The notes beneath the pieces were generated by a model. It was not told the DNA's origin. It ran no database searches and saw only the letters and a list, made by a program, of their open reading frames with translations. Shown piece by piece: positions 42,619 to 51,118 of a stretch of DNA of 64,000 nt; the stretch's first letter is position 1; each line of letters starts with the position of its first letter. The translations under genes were made by a program, and so were the position numbers. Source of the DNA: Thermofilum sp. NZ13 (GTDB lineage Archaea; Thermoproteota; Thermoprotei; Thermofilales; Thermofilaceae); contig NDWX01000009.1 of assembly GCA_002855745.1 (NCBI GenBank), positions 1 to 64,000 of the forward strand, written 5' to 3'.

Positions 42619-42954
42619 CTAGCCAAACGTTTCTCGGAGCTCCCTTCGAACTCTGTCCCTAATTCTCTCGTCGAGAAAGCTATCAATGCTTTTTATACCC
42701 GATAGCGTCGATACTGCGATCACATGCGAGCATATCCCTTTCTCCTGGAATCCTTTACACGTGCACGTCAGCCTCCCACCCTCTACTCTGACGAGGTGTT
42801 TACCGTTTTTACCCATAACGTAGTACAGGTACGGGCTTATCTTCACCACGCGCCCTTCAGCCAGAAGCCAGGCCGCTCTAGCTATCATCCTATCCAAAGG
42901 AATTTCCCGCTGCATCGTAGCTTCGCTTTTCCCCTCAGCGTTATTCGCCGACAT
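42619..42954 (-). CDS. SWIM zinc-finger protein
   Basis: A small protein of about 111 residues. The SWIM motif CxCx8CxH is present as CTCKGFQEKGICSH near residues 75-90, preceded by strands YYVMGKNGKHLVRVEGG. SWIM domains bind DNA or proteins and occur in MEKK1, SWI2 and bacterial transposases. The start is uncertain: the frame is open to 42975 and the Met at 42954 is chosen because residues before it look unstructured. It is close to the divergent phosphodiesterase gene; its function is unknown. Confidence 0.72.
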   Translation of the reverse strand: MSANNAEGKSEATMQREIPLDRMIARAAWLLAEGRVVKISPYLYYVMGKNGKHLVRVEGGRLTCTCKGFQEKGICSHVIAVSTLSGIKSIDSFLDERIRDRVRRELRETFG

Positions 42955-42998
42955 TACGGTAGATTTTAATTCCATCCGGCTTATTAAGCTTGAGCCTC

Positions 42999-43502
42999 AT
43001 GAAGCGTATTGCGATTATATCAGACACACACGATAACCTGGATGCCGTGAACGCCTTTCTCGCGAGAACTGGTGGGAGTATCGATGCTATTATACATGCA
43101 GGCGACATTGTTTCCCCGTTCACACTAAGGTTATTCAAGGGGTTTAAGGTCTACGCGGTGTTCGGCAACAACGATGGTGAGAAGCTTTTACTGGAGAAAA
43201 CAGCGGAGAACATTGGAGTCGTACTAGAGGAGGCTCCTCTCTTCCTCAAGATCAATGGAAGGAGCATTGCCGTGATTCATGGAGCCTCTACACCGGAGAA
43301 AACTGAACAGTTGGTTGAAGCTCTGGCTAGGAGTGGCCTTTTCGACATCGTGGTCTATGGTCACACGCACAGAGTGGACGTCCGGAAAATAGGAGAAACG
43401 CTTGTGGTAAACCCCGGCACGCTCTCAGGGTACCTTGCTACTACGCGCACCTTCGCCGTAGTTGACTTAGAAAAGCTTTCAGTGGAGGTAATTGAGGTGT
43501 AG
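42999..43502 (+). CDS. MJ0936-type metallophosphodiesterase (YfcE-like)
   Basis: A 167-residue calcineurin-like phosphodiesterase of the YfcE/MJ0936 family. Dimetal ligands are IISDTHDNL (D, H), IHAGDIV, VFGNNDG, VIHGAS and VYGHTHRVDV. It would hydrolyse phosphodiesters such as cyclic nucleotides or small RNAs; the natural substrate is unknown. A TTG 9 nt upstream is also in frame; the ATG at 42999 is preferred. It runs into the inositol-phosphatase gene. Confidence 0.86.
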   Translation: MKRIAIISDTHDNLDAVNAFLARTGGSIDAIIHAGDIVSPFTLRLFKGFKVYAVFGNNDGEKLLLEKTAENIGVVLEEAPLFLKINGRSIAVIHGASTPEKTEQLVEALARSGLFDIVVYGHTHRVDVRKIGETLVVNPGTLSGYLATTRTFAVVDLEKLSVEVIEV

Positions 43503-43517
43503 CAAGCCTTGGGCAGC

Positions 43518-44363
43518 ATGGTGTTTCTGAGCCTCATCCGGGAGGCAGCTAGAGAGGGTGCTGAAAGGGCTATTGAAGCCATCAAGCTAGGGACAGCTGG
43601 TAGCGTTGTAGGCAAAGGTAAAGGCGGTGATTACTCGCTTCAGGGCGATGTGGCATCCGAGGAGGCTATCATAAACTACCTCCGTCAACACATGGGGAAT
43701 TTAAGGGTAATATCGGAGGAAGCCGGAGAGCTCTCTTACGGGGAGAGTCCCGCATACACATTCATTATAGATCCCATCGACGGAAGCAGGAACTACAAGC
43801 GCGGGCTACCCTTCTTCGCCATTTCTATTGGTGTTGTGGAAGGCGAGACCTTAGACGACCTTGTTGCAGGCGTTGTCTACGCTCCTCTCCTGAACATGGA
43901 GTTCACTGCTGTCAGAGGTCAAGGCGCTTGGCTTAACGGGAAACCAATTAGAGTGACGTCTCAGGACGATCTTGCCAACGCTCTAGTCTTCGTTGGAGCT
44001 ACGCCTAAGGCTGTCTTTCTCCCACAAGTATATGCACTCATGCTCACGCTTAGGGGGAGTGTGGTCAGGAGCCTGGGGAGCGCCAGCCTAGAGCTCTCGT
44101 TTGTGGCATCGGGAGGTGTGGACGCGTACATAGACCAGTGGGGTACCATGAGGGTCATTGATGTCGCGGCGGCTATCCTTATAGCGCGTGAAGCGGGCGC
44201 CTGGGTTAAAGTGAGGGGCTCTCTCAATGAGCGGGGGGCTGTTTCGCTTAAAGAGAAGCTAGCAGTAATAGCCGCTTCTACTGAGAAGCTTGGGAAGCAG
44301 CTGGAGGCCGTTTACCGCGAAGCGCTCAACATGGACTTCACGGAGATGTTCTATGCCTCGTGA
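43518..44363 (+). CDS. inositol monophosphatase / fructose-1,6-bisphosphatase family
   Basis: A 281-residue metal-dependent phosphatase. The metal-site signature is IDPIDGSRNYKRGLPFFAISIGV (about 82-104), with Glu66-type VISEEAGEL upstream, and the C-terminal WGTMRVIDVAAAILIAREAGA motif. Archaeal members have dual inositol-phosphatase and FBPase activity; inositol lipids are plausible here because an archaetidylinositol-phosphate-type synthase is also in the window. It overlaps the TatD gene by 11 nt. Confidence 0.88.
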   Translation: MVFLSLIREAAREGAERAIEAIKLGTAGSVVGKGKGGDYSLQGDVASEEAIINYLRQHMGNLRVISEEAGELSYGESPAYTFIIDPIDGSRNYKRGLPFFAISIGVVEGETLDDLVAGVVYAPLLNMEFTAVRGQGAWLNGKPIRVTSQDDLANALVFVGATPKAVFLPQVYALMLTLRGSVVRSLGSASLELSFVASGGVDAYIDQWGTMRVIDVAAAILIAREAGAWVKVRGSLNERGAVSLKEKLAVIAASTEKLGKQLEAVYREALNMDFTEMFYAS

Positions 44364-45093
44364 CTTTCTCTACCTTGACGCCCACGTACACCTCTACGAG
44401 TTCCAGGTGGAGAAAGTTGAGCGCTTCATCTCATCTGGCATACGACTGATCGCGGTTTCAGAGGATTACGCCTCATCCCTCAAAGTCTTGGAACTCCGCG
44501 ATTCCTACCCAGAAAACGTCCTAGCTTGCGTGGGATTGCATCCTTGGAATCTGAAAGAAGAGGGCGCGGCCTCCCGTGAGGTAGATCTGATCGAGGCTCT
44601 TATCCCAGATGCGGATTGCGTAGGCGAGGTTGGGCTCGACTTAAAGTTCGTAGCTGACACGTTCCCGCTGCAGAGAAAAATCTTTGAGCGCTTTGTAGAG
44701 CTCGCCATAGCGCACAACAAGCCTATGAACATCCACTCTGCTGGAGCGTGGCGTGAAACACTGGATCTTTTAAGGCAACGTGGTGTGAAAAGCGCTGTTT
44801 TCCACTGGTACACCGGCCCCCTAGATCTACTGCAGGAGATACTTTCTTCAGGTTACATGATAGGCGTGAACGCCTCACTGCGCATACAGCCGAAGGCTAA
44901 GCAGGTAGTATCTGCGGTTCCGGTGAGCTCGATGCTAACAGAGAGCGACGGACCCTACAACTATAGGGGCCTTACTCTCACTCCACTTTTGATTCCAGAG
45001 CTAATAGCAGAAATAGCCGCCTTGAAAGGTATTCCTGAAGACACCCTGAGGAAAGAAGTGCTCGGGAATGCCAAAAAGCTTTTTAATAGGTAA
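44353..45093 (+). CDS. TatD-like metal-dependent hydrolase
   Basis: A 246-residue TIM-barrel amidohydrolase-superfamily protein of the TatD type. Metal ligands are LDAHVHLYEF (D and two His near residues 8-13), VGEVGLDLKF (Glu and Asp), NIHSAGAW, FHWYTG and LTESDGPYNYRG. The usual role is a 3'-5' DNA exonuclease; archaeal ones are little studied. The frame is open 21 codons upstream in the preceding gene, but MPRDFLYLDAH at 44353 is the natural start, overlapping the phosphatase by 11 nt. Confidence 0.85.
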   Translation: MPRDFLYLDAHVHLYEFQVEKVERFISSGIRLIAVSEDYASSLKVLELRDSYPENVLACVGLHPWNLKEEGAASREVDLIEALIPDADCVGEVGLDLKFVADTFPLQRKIFERFVELAIAHNKPMNIHSAGAWRETLDLLRQRGVKSAVFHWYTGPLDLLQEILSSGYMIGVNASLRIQPKAKQVVSAVPVSSMLTESDGPYNYRGLTLTPLLIPELIAEIAALKGIPEDTLRKEVLGNAKKLFNR

Positions 45094-45397
45094 TCAGAGT
45101 CTTCTCGCTGAATAGGATTTTCCTTCGATGAAGAGTACTCCCGGTGCCGATGCGATGAGGGGAACTTACCCTGCGGATTCTGGCAAAAAATCGTCTTCTC
45201 AGACGGTTTGGTACTCATCACCTTTCAGTGTCGCAGGTGTTCATCAGCGATTAGCTCAAAACACTACACCCTATTATGCTTTCATTGGGCTCACTGCCAT
45301 GGAATCCCCTAGCGTCAACGTGAGCGGCTCTTGCGCGCGAAACGCGTGTAGACTAAGCTGGGAGAGTTAATGTAAGTTTTTTAAGTGTCGTCGGGCT
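45094..45397. other. intergenic stretch with leaderless promoter
   Basis: Nothing gene-like is seen apart from an 80-codon Ser/Ala-rich frame at 45128-45370, which I reject. The TATA-like agttttttaag at about 45373-45383 lies some 25 nt before the GTG of the PAC2 gene. Confidence 0.5.
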
Positions 45398-46183
45398 GTG
45401 AAACCTGTGCGTACGTTTGAGTGCAGGGGGTACAGGATCTTCGTTTACAGGGAATTGACGCTCAGGCGCGGCATCTTGGTGCAGGGGCTACCTGGCATAG
45501 GCTTGGTGGGGAAGATCGCAGTTGATTACATTGTCTCGACGCTCGGGCTTGAGAAAGTGGCCGAGCTCGTGGGCCCTGGGCTACTCCTTCCCGTCGGGAA
45601 CGCTGGGGTTTTTGTCGACCAGACGGGAACCCTGAGGCTTCCATCCTATAAATTTTACCTCTATAGCGGCGAGGAGCATGACATCCTTTTTCTAACGAGC
45701 GAGGTTCAACCCGTCAGCTGGGCTCAGTATGATGTCGCAGATTGCGTCCTTGACTTCTTCAGCTCTCTTGGGGGTGAAAAAGTTATAGGGGTCTGCGGGA
45801 CATCCTCCGAGACTCCGGCAGTTGAGGTTGTTTTTACAGTCGCTGGCTCTGGATCAGCACCAGAGCTCGAAGCCCTTGGCCTCAAGCGTAGTGCTGGCGG
45901 GACCATAACCGGGGCGTGCGGCCTCCTACCTGCATTAGCCGCGCTAAAAGGCATTGAAGGCCTCGTCATAATGGGAAGCACGCATACCCCCGAGCCGAAC
46001 TTTGAATCTTCGCGGGAGGTGGTTAGAGTTCTGTCAAAAATTCTGAAGCTTGAGGTGAATCTGGAGGGCCTGGACAAGCTTATTCAGGAAGAGAAAGCAC
46101 GGGAAGAGGAGCTGAGGAGAGAGATCGAGAAAGCAGAACAGGCCGAGGAGAGAAAAGAAGGCTTGCCGAGCTGGTACGTCTAG
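45398..46183 (+). CDS. PAC2-family proteasome assembly chaperone homologue
   Basis: A 261-residue PAC2-domain protein. The domain occupies residues about 20-225 (LVQGLPGIGLVGKIAVDYIV, ILFLTSEVQPV, GSTHTPEPNFESSREVVRVL), followed by a charged coiled-coil tail. The last three residues are W-Y-V, a HbYX motif of the type that docks in the proteasome alpha ring. This matches archaeal PbaA/PbaB, which activate or assemble the 20S core. The start is GTG at 45398 with a TATA-like box about 25 nt upstream. Confidence 0.88.
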   Translation: MKPVRTFECRGYRIFVYRELTLRRGILVQGLPGIGLVGKIAVDYIVSTLGLEKVAELVGPGLLLPVGNAGVFVDQTGTLRLPSYKFYLYSGEEHDILFLTSEVQPVSWAQYDVADCVLDFFSSLGGEKVIGVCGTSSETPAVEVVFTVAGSGSAPELEALGLKRSAGGTITGACGLLPALAALKGIEGLVIMGSTHTPEPNFESSREVVRVLSKILKLEVNLEGLDKLIQEEKAREEELRREIEKAEQAEERKEGLPSWYV

Positions 46184-46488
46184 CTCCAGCTCACTGCTTC
46201 CCAATCCTCCTCCAGGATTCCTCCTTCTACAATCGATTCGAACATCTGCCACATCTTCTCTAATTTCTCATCGTCTTGGGTTCGCTTCATCAGCTCGCGC
46301 CAATCGTTCCAGCTCTCAAAGAGGTAGATTTCTAAAAGCACCGCCTCACCCTCTGCCTCCCTTATAAGCGTTAGCTTCTTAAACTCCACGGAGTATGATC
46401 GCATGATTGAGTCCATCTCTCTGATTAGCGCAACTGCCTCAGACAACCTCTCTGATCTGACTTTGTACCGAAATGTTCTCGAATACAT
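46180..46488 (-). CDS. unknown small alpha/beta protein
   Basis: A 102-residue protein with a compact alpha/beta pattern: strand SRTFRYKVRS, helix RLSEAVALIREMDSIM, strands SVEFKKLTLIREAEGEAVLLEIYLFES, then Trp-rich helix and EDWEAVSW tail. The layout could be a ferredoxin-like (dimeric alpha-beta barrel) fold; no catalytic residues are evident. The frame is open 30 codons further, but the ATG at 46488 has the TATA-like atatttaaacc about 25 nt upstream, so this start is used. It is divergent from the DUF4129 gene, sharing the promoter region. Confidence 0.6.
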   Translation of the reverse strand: MYSRTFRYKVRSERLSEAVALIREMDSIMRSYSVEFKKLTLIREAEGEAVLLEIYLFESWNDWRELMKRTQDDEKLEKMWQMFESIVEGGILEEDWEAVSWS

Positions 46489-46547
46489 AACAAGCCAGGG
46501 GCAAGCTCGGTTTAAATATTCGCCGATCACCGATGACATGAGCTTAA

Positions 46548-47435
46548 GTGAGGTACGGAGACATACTGTTGCTTGCAATCATTACGATCCTGATACTTTT
46601 GGTAGCCACGGGTGAACCAAGAGAACTCTATGTTCCAAGCGTGGCCGAACAGGATGTTAACGCGGCAGTTTTTCTGGGGTTTGTAGCCTTAGTTTCGGTA
46701 AGCATTTACGTGGCAAGGCGCGATGTCGCAGAGGTTATCCGCGAGCTCCTCAAAAGAGATAAGAATAGAGGAGAGAGCAGGGGAAAAAGCCTTGCTTTCT
46801 CCCTGCTGTTCAACCTTCTTCTTCTACTGCTAGTACTCCTGGTTATAAGCAGGAATCCATCCAAGGAGGAATATCAGGTTCAACTTGACATCAAGCCCGC
46901 TAACACCTCTCTAACTCAGGAATTCAACACGTCAGGTACGCGCTTAAACTCCACCGCCACCACCTTCTATCCGCAAGCCTCGGGAAAACTCTTACACTAT
47001 ACACCCTGGATAGCATCAGTTTTATTAGGATTAGCCATTGCCTCAGTTTTTCTTACTGCTCGGTTTAGCCGCAGAGAACAGATAAACAGCGAATCAGCCA
47101 CGAGAGAAGTACGTGAAGCGATTCTGGAGGAATCAAAGCAGGCTCTGACGATGATCAGATCCGACTTAGATGTTAGGCGCGTTATATCCGAGCTATACAA
47201 ATCTTTTTGCCGAGAGCTTAACAAGAGGCGAGTTGACACGCCAGGGCAGATGACGGCTCGAGAAATAATGCAGCGTACAATTACCTTGATACCTACTATC
47301 CCGATCGCCCCCCTGGAGGATCTAACGTACCTTTTCGAGAAGGCCCTATACAGCGATTATCCATTGAACACGGAAGACCGCGAGCGCGCTGAGAAAGCCT
47401 TAGCGTCTCTAATCAACCACCTTGAGGCGACGTAG
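46548..47435 (+). CDS. membrane protein with DUF4129-like C-terminal domain
   Basis: A 295-residue protein with three or four membrane spans (about 6-22, 38-55, 80-103, 150-170). The cytosolic C-terminal domain (about 190-295) has the DUF4129 pattern: VISELYKSFCRELNKRRVDT, MTAREIMQRTIT, and LEDLTYLFEKALYSDYPLN. This domain often accompanies MoxR, DUF58 and transglutaminase genes. It starts with GTG at 46548 and begins a run of five plus-strand genes with short gaps or overlaps. Confidence 0.75.
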   Translation: MRYGDILLLAIITILILLVATGEPRELYVPSVAEQDVNAAVFLGFVALVSVSIYVARRDVAEVIRELLKRDKNRGESRGKSLAFSLLFNLLLLLLVLLVISRNPSKEEYQVQLDIKPANTSLTQEFNTSGTRLNSTATTFYPQASGKLLHYTPWIASVLLGLAIASVFLTARFSRREQINSESATREVREAILEESKQALTMIRSDLDVRRVISELYKSFCRELNKRRVDTPGQMTAREIMQRTITLIPTIPIAPLEDLTYLFEKALYSDYPLNTEDRERAEKALASLINHLEAT

Positions 47436-47436
47436 A

Positions 47437-47742
47437 GTGGAGAGAGCCGTCAAGACTCTGCTCGTTTTAGCGTCTATTTCACTCGCTGTTGCCGCAGTCT
47501 ACGAAGTATACGGTTTGCGGCTGGCATGGAGTATAGCGTGGCTTTCATCGCTGCTTTTAGCGGCTGTAGCCACCCTGCAGGTAGTCGTTACGATGCTTAA
47601 ATCCCTGAATCGCCCTAAAAGGCGAATTGAAATCGAGAGCGAGGAGTATAAGGGGCTAATCTATGAGGTGGAAGAAGTGTTGAGCAAAGGACACGAGCCT
47701 TCTCCTAAAGAACTTAAGAAAAGGATTTTTCAAGGAGCCTAA
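47437..47742 (+). CDS. small membrane protein of the MoxR/DUF58 cluster
   Basis: A 101-residue protein with two N-terminal spans (about 8-22 and 28-48) and a charged cytosolic tail (RPKRRIEIESEEYKGLIYEV). It begins at GTG 47437, with a gagg site about 9 nt upstream; TTG 47422 is an alternative inside the preceding gene. I recognise no family. It probably works with the adjacent membrane proteins. Confidence 0.6.
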   Translation: MERAVKTLLVLASISLAVAAVYEVYGLRLAWSIAWLSSLLLAAVATLQVVVTMLKSLNRPKRRIEIESEEYKGLIYEVEEVLSKGHEPSPKELKKRIFQGA

Positions 47743-47784
47743 ACGAATATTAACAGTATCTCCCATTCAAAAACGGTCAAGGAG

Positions 47785-48732
47785 ATGCCTGATAAACAGC
47801 GCTTCGAGAGGCTCTACGCTGAGATCGAAAAGGCTATCGTCGGAAAGAGAGATGTTGTTGAGAAAGTTTTAGTCACGCTCCTAGCTCAAGGTCACCTGCT
47901 CATCGAAGACTACCCGGGAATGGCTAAAACCCTTCTAGCTTCATCTTTTGCTCATGCGCTTGACCTGGAGTTTCGGCGTGTGCAGTTTACCCCGGATCTA
48001 CTACCCTCGGACATCACAGGGGGCTACATTTACGACCCAAAGTTAGGGGATTTCAGGCTTAGAAAGGGACCGATATTCACGAACATTCTTCTCGCGGACG
48101 AGATAAACAGAGCCCCGCCGAAGACGCAGAGCGCGTTGCTGGAAGCCATGCAGGAGAGGCAAGTTACAATAGATGGGAGTACCTTTGCCCTGAACGAGCC
48201 TTTTATGGTTGTAGCCACCCTCAACCCGATTGAACTCGAAGGAACATACCCTTTACCGGAGGCCCAGCTGGATCGCTTTCTGATGAAGGTAAAGATGGGA
48301 TACCCTAGCTTCGAAGAGGAGAAGATGATTTTGAGAAAACGCGTCGAGCGGAGAGCGGATAAGCCTATAATCAACAAAGTCGTCTCGCGGGATGAGATCC
48401 TCGCACTTCAGAAAGCCGTAGAAGATGTCTACGTGGACGAGAGCATCCTCGAGTACATAGTGAAGTTGGTCTCCGCTACCCGACGATTGAAGGAGGTGGA
48501 GGTGGGAGTCAGCCCGAGAGGCGCGGAGGCTCTGATGAAGGCCTCAAGGGCCCTTGCATTCATACGAGGCCGAAAGTACGTCATTCCCGATGATTTAAAG
48601 GAGCTCGCTGTTCCAGTTCTAGCTCACAGACTTGTACTGAGGGTTGAGAGCGCGATCAGAGGTTTCACATCCGAGGAGCTGGTCAAACAGGTTCTTGAGA
48701 AAACCGAGGTTCCGAGAGAAGTAAGGGATTAA
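47785..48732 (+). CDS. MoxR-family AAA+ ATPase
   Basis: A 315-residue MoxR ATPase. The Walker A is DYPGMAKT (42-49), typical of MoxR in lacking the first Gly of GxPGxGKT; Walker B is ILLADEIN (101-108). Helix-2 and sensor motifs are at SALLEAMQERQVT and ATLNPIELEGTYPLPEAQLDRF, and the C-terminal lid carries VSPRGAEALMKASRALAFIRGR. MoxR proteins are chaperone-like ATPases that act with DUF58/VWA proteins in protein-complex assembly. It ends 2 nt before the DUF58 gene. Confidence 0.92.
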   Translation: MPDKQRFERLYAEIEKAIVGKRDVVEKVLVTLLAQGHLLIEDYPGMAKTLLASSFAHALDLEFRRVQFTPDLLPSDITGGYIYDPKLGDFRLRKGPIFTNILLADEINRAPPKTQSALLEAMQERQVTIDGSTFALNEPFMVVATLNPIELEGTYPLPEAQLDRFLMKVKMGYPSFEEEKMILRKRVERRADKPIINKVVSRDEILALQKAVEDVYVDESILEYIVKLVSATRRLKEVEVGVSPRGAEALMKASRALAFIRGRKYVIPDDLKELAVPVLAHRLVLRVESAIRGFTSEELVKQVLEKTEVPREVRD

Positions 48733-48733
48733 C

Positions 48734-49954
48734 GTGTTGACGGAGAAGGGTTGGGCCACAGCGATACTAGTATTGCTAATTGTTTCGTTAGCTGTAGGTC
48801 TGCAAAAGTGGAGCCTCCTCCTCTTCTCCCTACCGCTAATCTACTCTTTAATCCTCAGTCGGCATTCCCCAGCCACGGGTACAGCACGTGTTGACTTCTC
48901 TCGAGAGCTCTCCAGAACGAGGCTTATTGAAGGCGAGGAGCTTGAAGTCACCCTAAGAGTAAAGAACCTCTCAAATTCTCCGCTTATTCTAGGCCTCGAG
49001 GATAAGATAGCGGAACCTCTCACAGTCGTGGAGGGCGCGAACAAGGGCTTCCTGGTCCTGAGGCCACATGAGGAGAAATCAGTCAAGTACAGGGTTTCTT
49101 CTATAAAGAGAGGTCATTACGAGATAGGTCCTGCGATAGTCGAGATATACGATCCTTTTCTAATGAGAAGAGTGGAGAGGTTCAGCTTCGAACATGATAA
49201 AATCGTGTATTTACCCAAACTGCTAAGAAAATACCGCGTAGGCTTGGCTGCAACCTACACTATTCCCAGGACAGGCGAAATAGCCTCAAAAAGACCCGGT
49301 GAGGGCGGAGATTTCCTGGAAGTTAAAGAAGCTCAAGGTGGGGTGTTGCGCCGCATAAACTGGAAGGCAACAGCTAAGCTTCAAAAGTGGATGGTTAATG
49401 TCTTCGAATCTGAGAGGCTCACCAACGTAATCGTAGTCCTTGACGTGAGTGGTAAGAGGATCCTGGGTCGAGAAGTCGAGGATTTCGTTGACGCTTTAGT
49501 AAGGGTAGCTGCCTCATTGGTGTTTGGATTGACGCTTTCAGGCTACCGCGTCGCGATGCTTGTTGTGGGAAACTACCGCGACTGGGTTAAACCGGGCTCA
49601 GGGAAAAGGCACCTGATCAGGCTCTTGTCTGCACTAGCTGACGTGCGTTACTTGCCGACTAGACAGATTGTCGACTACGGTGAAGTCTTCAAAAGAATCT
49701 CGTACATCCTCTCTCCCTCGGGCTCATCCGTCGTCATTATTTCTTCTTTTACAGAGGAAGAGGTCTACAGAATAATCTCGGAGGCTGAAGGCATGGGATA
49801 CAGCATAACGTGTATAGCCGTTAACCCATTCGAGATACCAAGCCTACGTAGCCTCAGGTCGAAAAATCTTCTCTCAGAGATCTGGAGAGAGGGAATACTG
49901 GAAATTTTACCTCGCAAATCGAGAAGAGCCGTTGTGGTGGAGTCCTATGAGTGA
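48734..49954 (+). CDS. DUF58 (VWA-like) membrane-anchored protein
   Basis: A 406-residue protein: two N-terminal membrane spans (about 6-38), a beta-rich domain (45-160), then the DUF58 VWA-like domain with RRINWKATAKLQKWMVNVFES and VIVVLDVSGKR. Only part of a MIDAS-like DxSG motif is visible (D-V-S-G). DUF58 partners with MoxR. The start is TTG at 48734. It overlaps the next membrane gene by 8 nt. Confidence 0.87.
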   Translation: MLTEKGWATAILVLLIVSLAVGLQKWSLLLFSLPLIYSLILSRHSPATGTARVDFSRELSRTRLIEGEELEVTLRVKNLSNSPLILGLEDKIAEPLTVVEGANKGFLVLRPHEEKSVKYRVSSIKRGHYEIGPAIVEIYDPFLMRRVERFSFEHDKIVYLPKLLRKYRVGLAATYTIPRTGEIASKRPGEGGDFLEVKEAQGGVLRRINWKATAKLQKWMVNVFESERLTNVIVVLDVSGKRILGREVEDFVDALVRVAASLVFGLTLSGYRVAMLVVGNYRDWVKPGSGKRHLIRLLSALADVRYLPTRQIVDYGEVFKRISYILSPSGSSVVIISSFTEEEVYRIISEAEGMGYSITCIAVNPFEIPSLRSLRSKNLLSEIWREGILEILPRKSRRAVVVESYE

Positions 49955-50420
49955 GCAAGGTTTTCTCGCCTTAATCCTCTTAACTCTCTGTGTTTTGACG
50001 GTGCTGTTGTTAAGGCTTCCGATTACCTACAAGCTCGTGTTTATCTCACTTCTAGCACTGGAGTTCGCGGGTTACCGCGCCCCCCACGTGGAGGTTATAG
50101 AGTCTGCATTCTCCACCATGTACCTATTCTTGGTGATACTAACTGCCTTTGATCAATTAGACGTAGTTTCTGCGATGTTTTTAGGCCTCCTTTTGATAGC
50201 CTCGCGGGACTCGTTACACATAATCGGTAAAGGGACTTTAGCTGGGGTGCACTATGTCTTAAACTGGTACACGCCGCTCTACATCGCCTTAACGCTCGTG
50301 CCCCTCATCTGGGAGAGCGTTGAAAGCATACAATGGAGGCCCCCCTCACTTGCCATAACTCTGACAGTCGCGGCTATCGTCTATGTCATTTACCGGATTG
50401 CGAGCGAGGTGACTCCTTGA
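49947..50420 (+). CDS. unknown membrane protein of the MoxR/DUF58 cluster
   Basis: A 157-residue protein with four or five membrane spans and almost no soluble part. The ATG at 49947, overlapping the DUF58 stop, is used; a TTG is possible 15 nt upstream. It overlaps the convergent adenylate kinase gene by 35 nt. No family is recognised; it is probably part of the same membrane complex. Confidence 0.65.
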   Translation: MSEQGFLALILLTLCVLTVLLLRLPITYKLVFISLLALEFAGYRAPHVEVIESAFSTMYLFLVILTAFDQLDVVSAMFLGLLLIASRDSLHIIGKGTLAGVHYVLNWYTPLYIALTLVPLIWESVESIQWRPPSLAITLTVAAIVYVIYRIASEVTP

Positions 50421-51069
50421 ATCGCATTTCGAGGATACTTAGGACTCTTGGTATGACAACTGGAGCTTGCTCGTTGGCCTCTACGGTTATGAGTCTCCCC
50501 CTCTCTTCGTAAAAGCGTATAATCGGCGTGAATTGCTCGTGGAAAACTTTCAGTCTCTCTCTGATCACTTCAGGCCGATCGTCACGTCGAATGATAAGAG
50601 GTCCACCGCACTTGTCACACACTCCTGGCACCCTGGGAGGCATGTATTTAACGTGGTAGATGGCGCCGCAGTTAGCGCACACGCGACGCCCGCTAAGCCT
50701 CTCTATTATAACATCCTCCCGAGCGATGAAGTTTAAGACTAGATCTGGCTTTGCGAACTCTTCGAGAGCAAGAGCCTGGGGTAACGTCCTGGGGAAGCCA
50801 TCCAGTATGAACCCGTTCCTGCAATCGGTTTCCTGAAGCCTCCTCTTAACTATCTCTATTACAAGGTCATCAGGCACTAACAGGCCCTTGTCCATGTACT
50901 CTTTCACAAGCTTCCCAAGCTCGCTGCCCTTCCTAGCCTCCTCTCTGAAAATGTCGCCCGTAGATATGTGAGGAATACCGTATCTTTCACTGACAGCCTG
51001 CGCGTAAGTTCCCTTCCCGACGCCCGGAGGACCTATAAATACGAGCTTCACGTCGTTCCTCCCGCTCAC
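50386..51069 (-). CDS. adk: adenylate kinase, zinc-lid type
   Basis: A 227-residue long-form adenylate kinase. The P-loop is GPPGVGKGT (13-21), the NMP-binding part has STGDIFREE (36-44), and the lid holds a four-cysteine zinc site (C131, C134, C151, C154) as in bacterial and some archaeal enzymes. It is long-form, unlike the short trimeric adenylate kinases of Sulfolobus. It starts with GTG at 51069. The long form in a crenarchaeon-like genome may reflect old transfer or lineage retention. Confidence 0.92.
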   Translation of the reverse strand: MSGRNDVKLVFIGPPGVGKGTYAQAVSERYGIPHISTGDIFREEARKGSELGKLVKEYMDKGLLVPDDLVIEIVKRRLQETDCRNGFILDGFPRTLPQALALEEFAKPDLVLNFIAREDVIIERLSGRRVCANCGAIYHVKYMPPRVPGVCDKCGGPLIIRRDDRPEVIRERLKVFHEQFTPIIRFYEERGRLITVEANEQAPVVIPRVLSILEMRFKESPRSQSGK

Positions 51070-51118
51070 TTTGACAAGATATCTAGTTAAAAATTTATGT
51101 AGCTAAGCCTGTGTATTT

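Noticed and set aside
45128-45370. 80-codon frame upstream of the PAC2 gene
   Set aside because: Composition is Ser/Ala/Gly-rich without hydrophobic core pattern, and it overlaps the promoter of the next gene.
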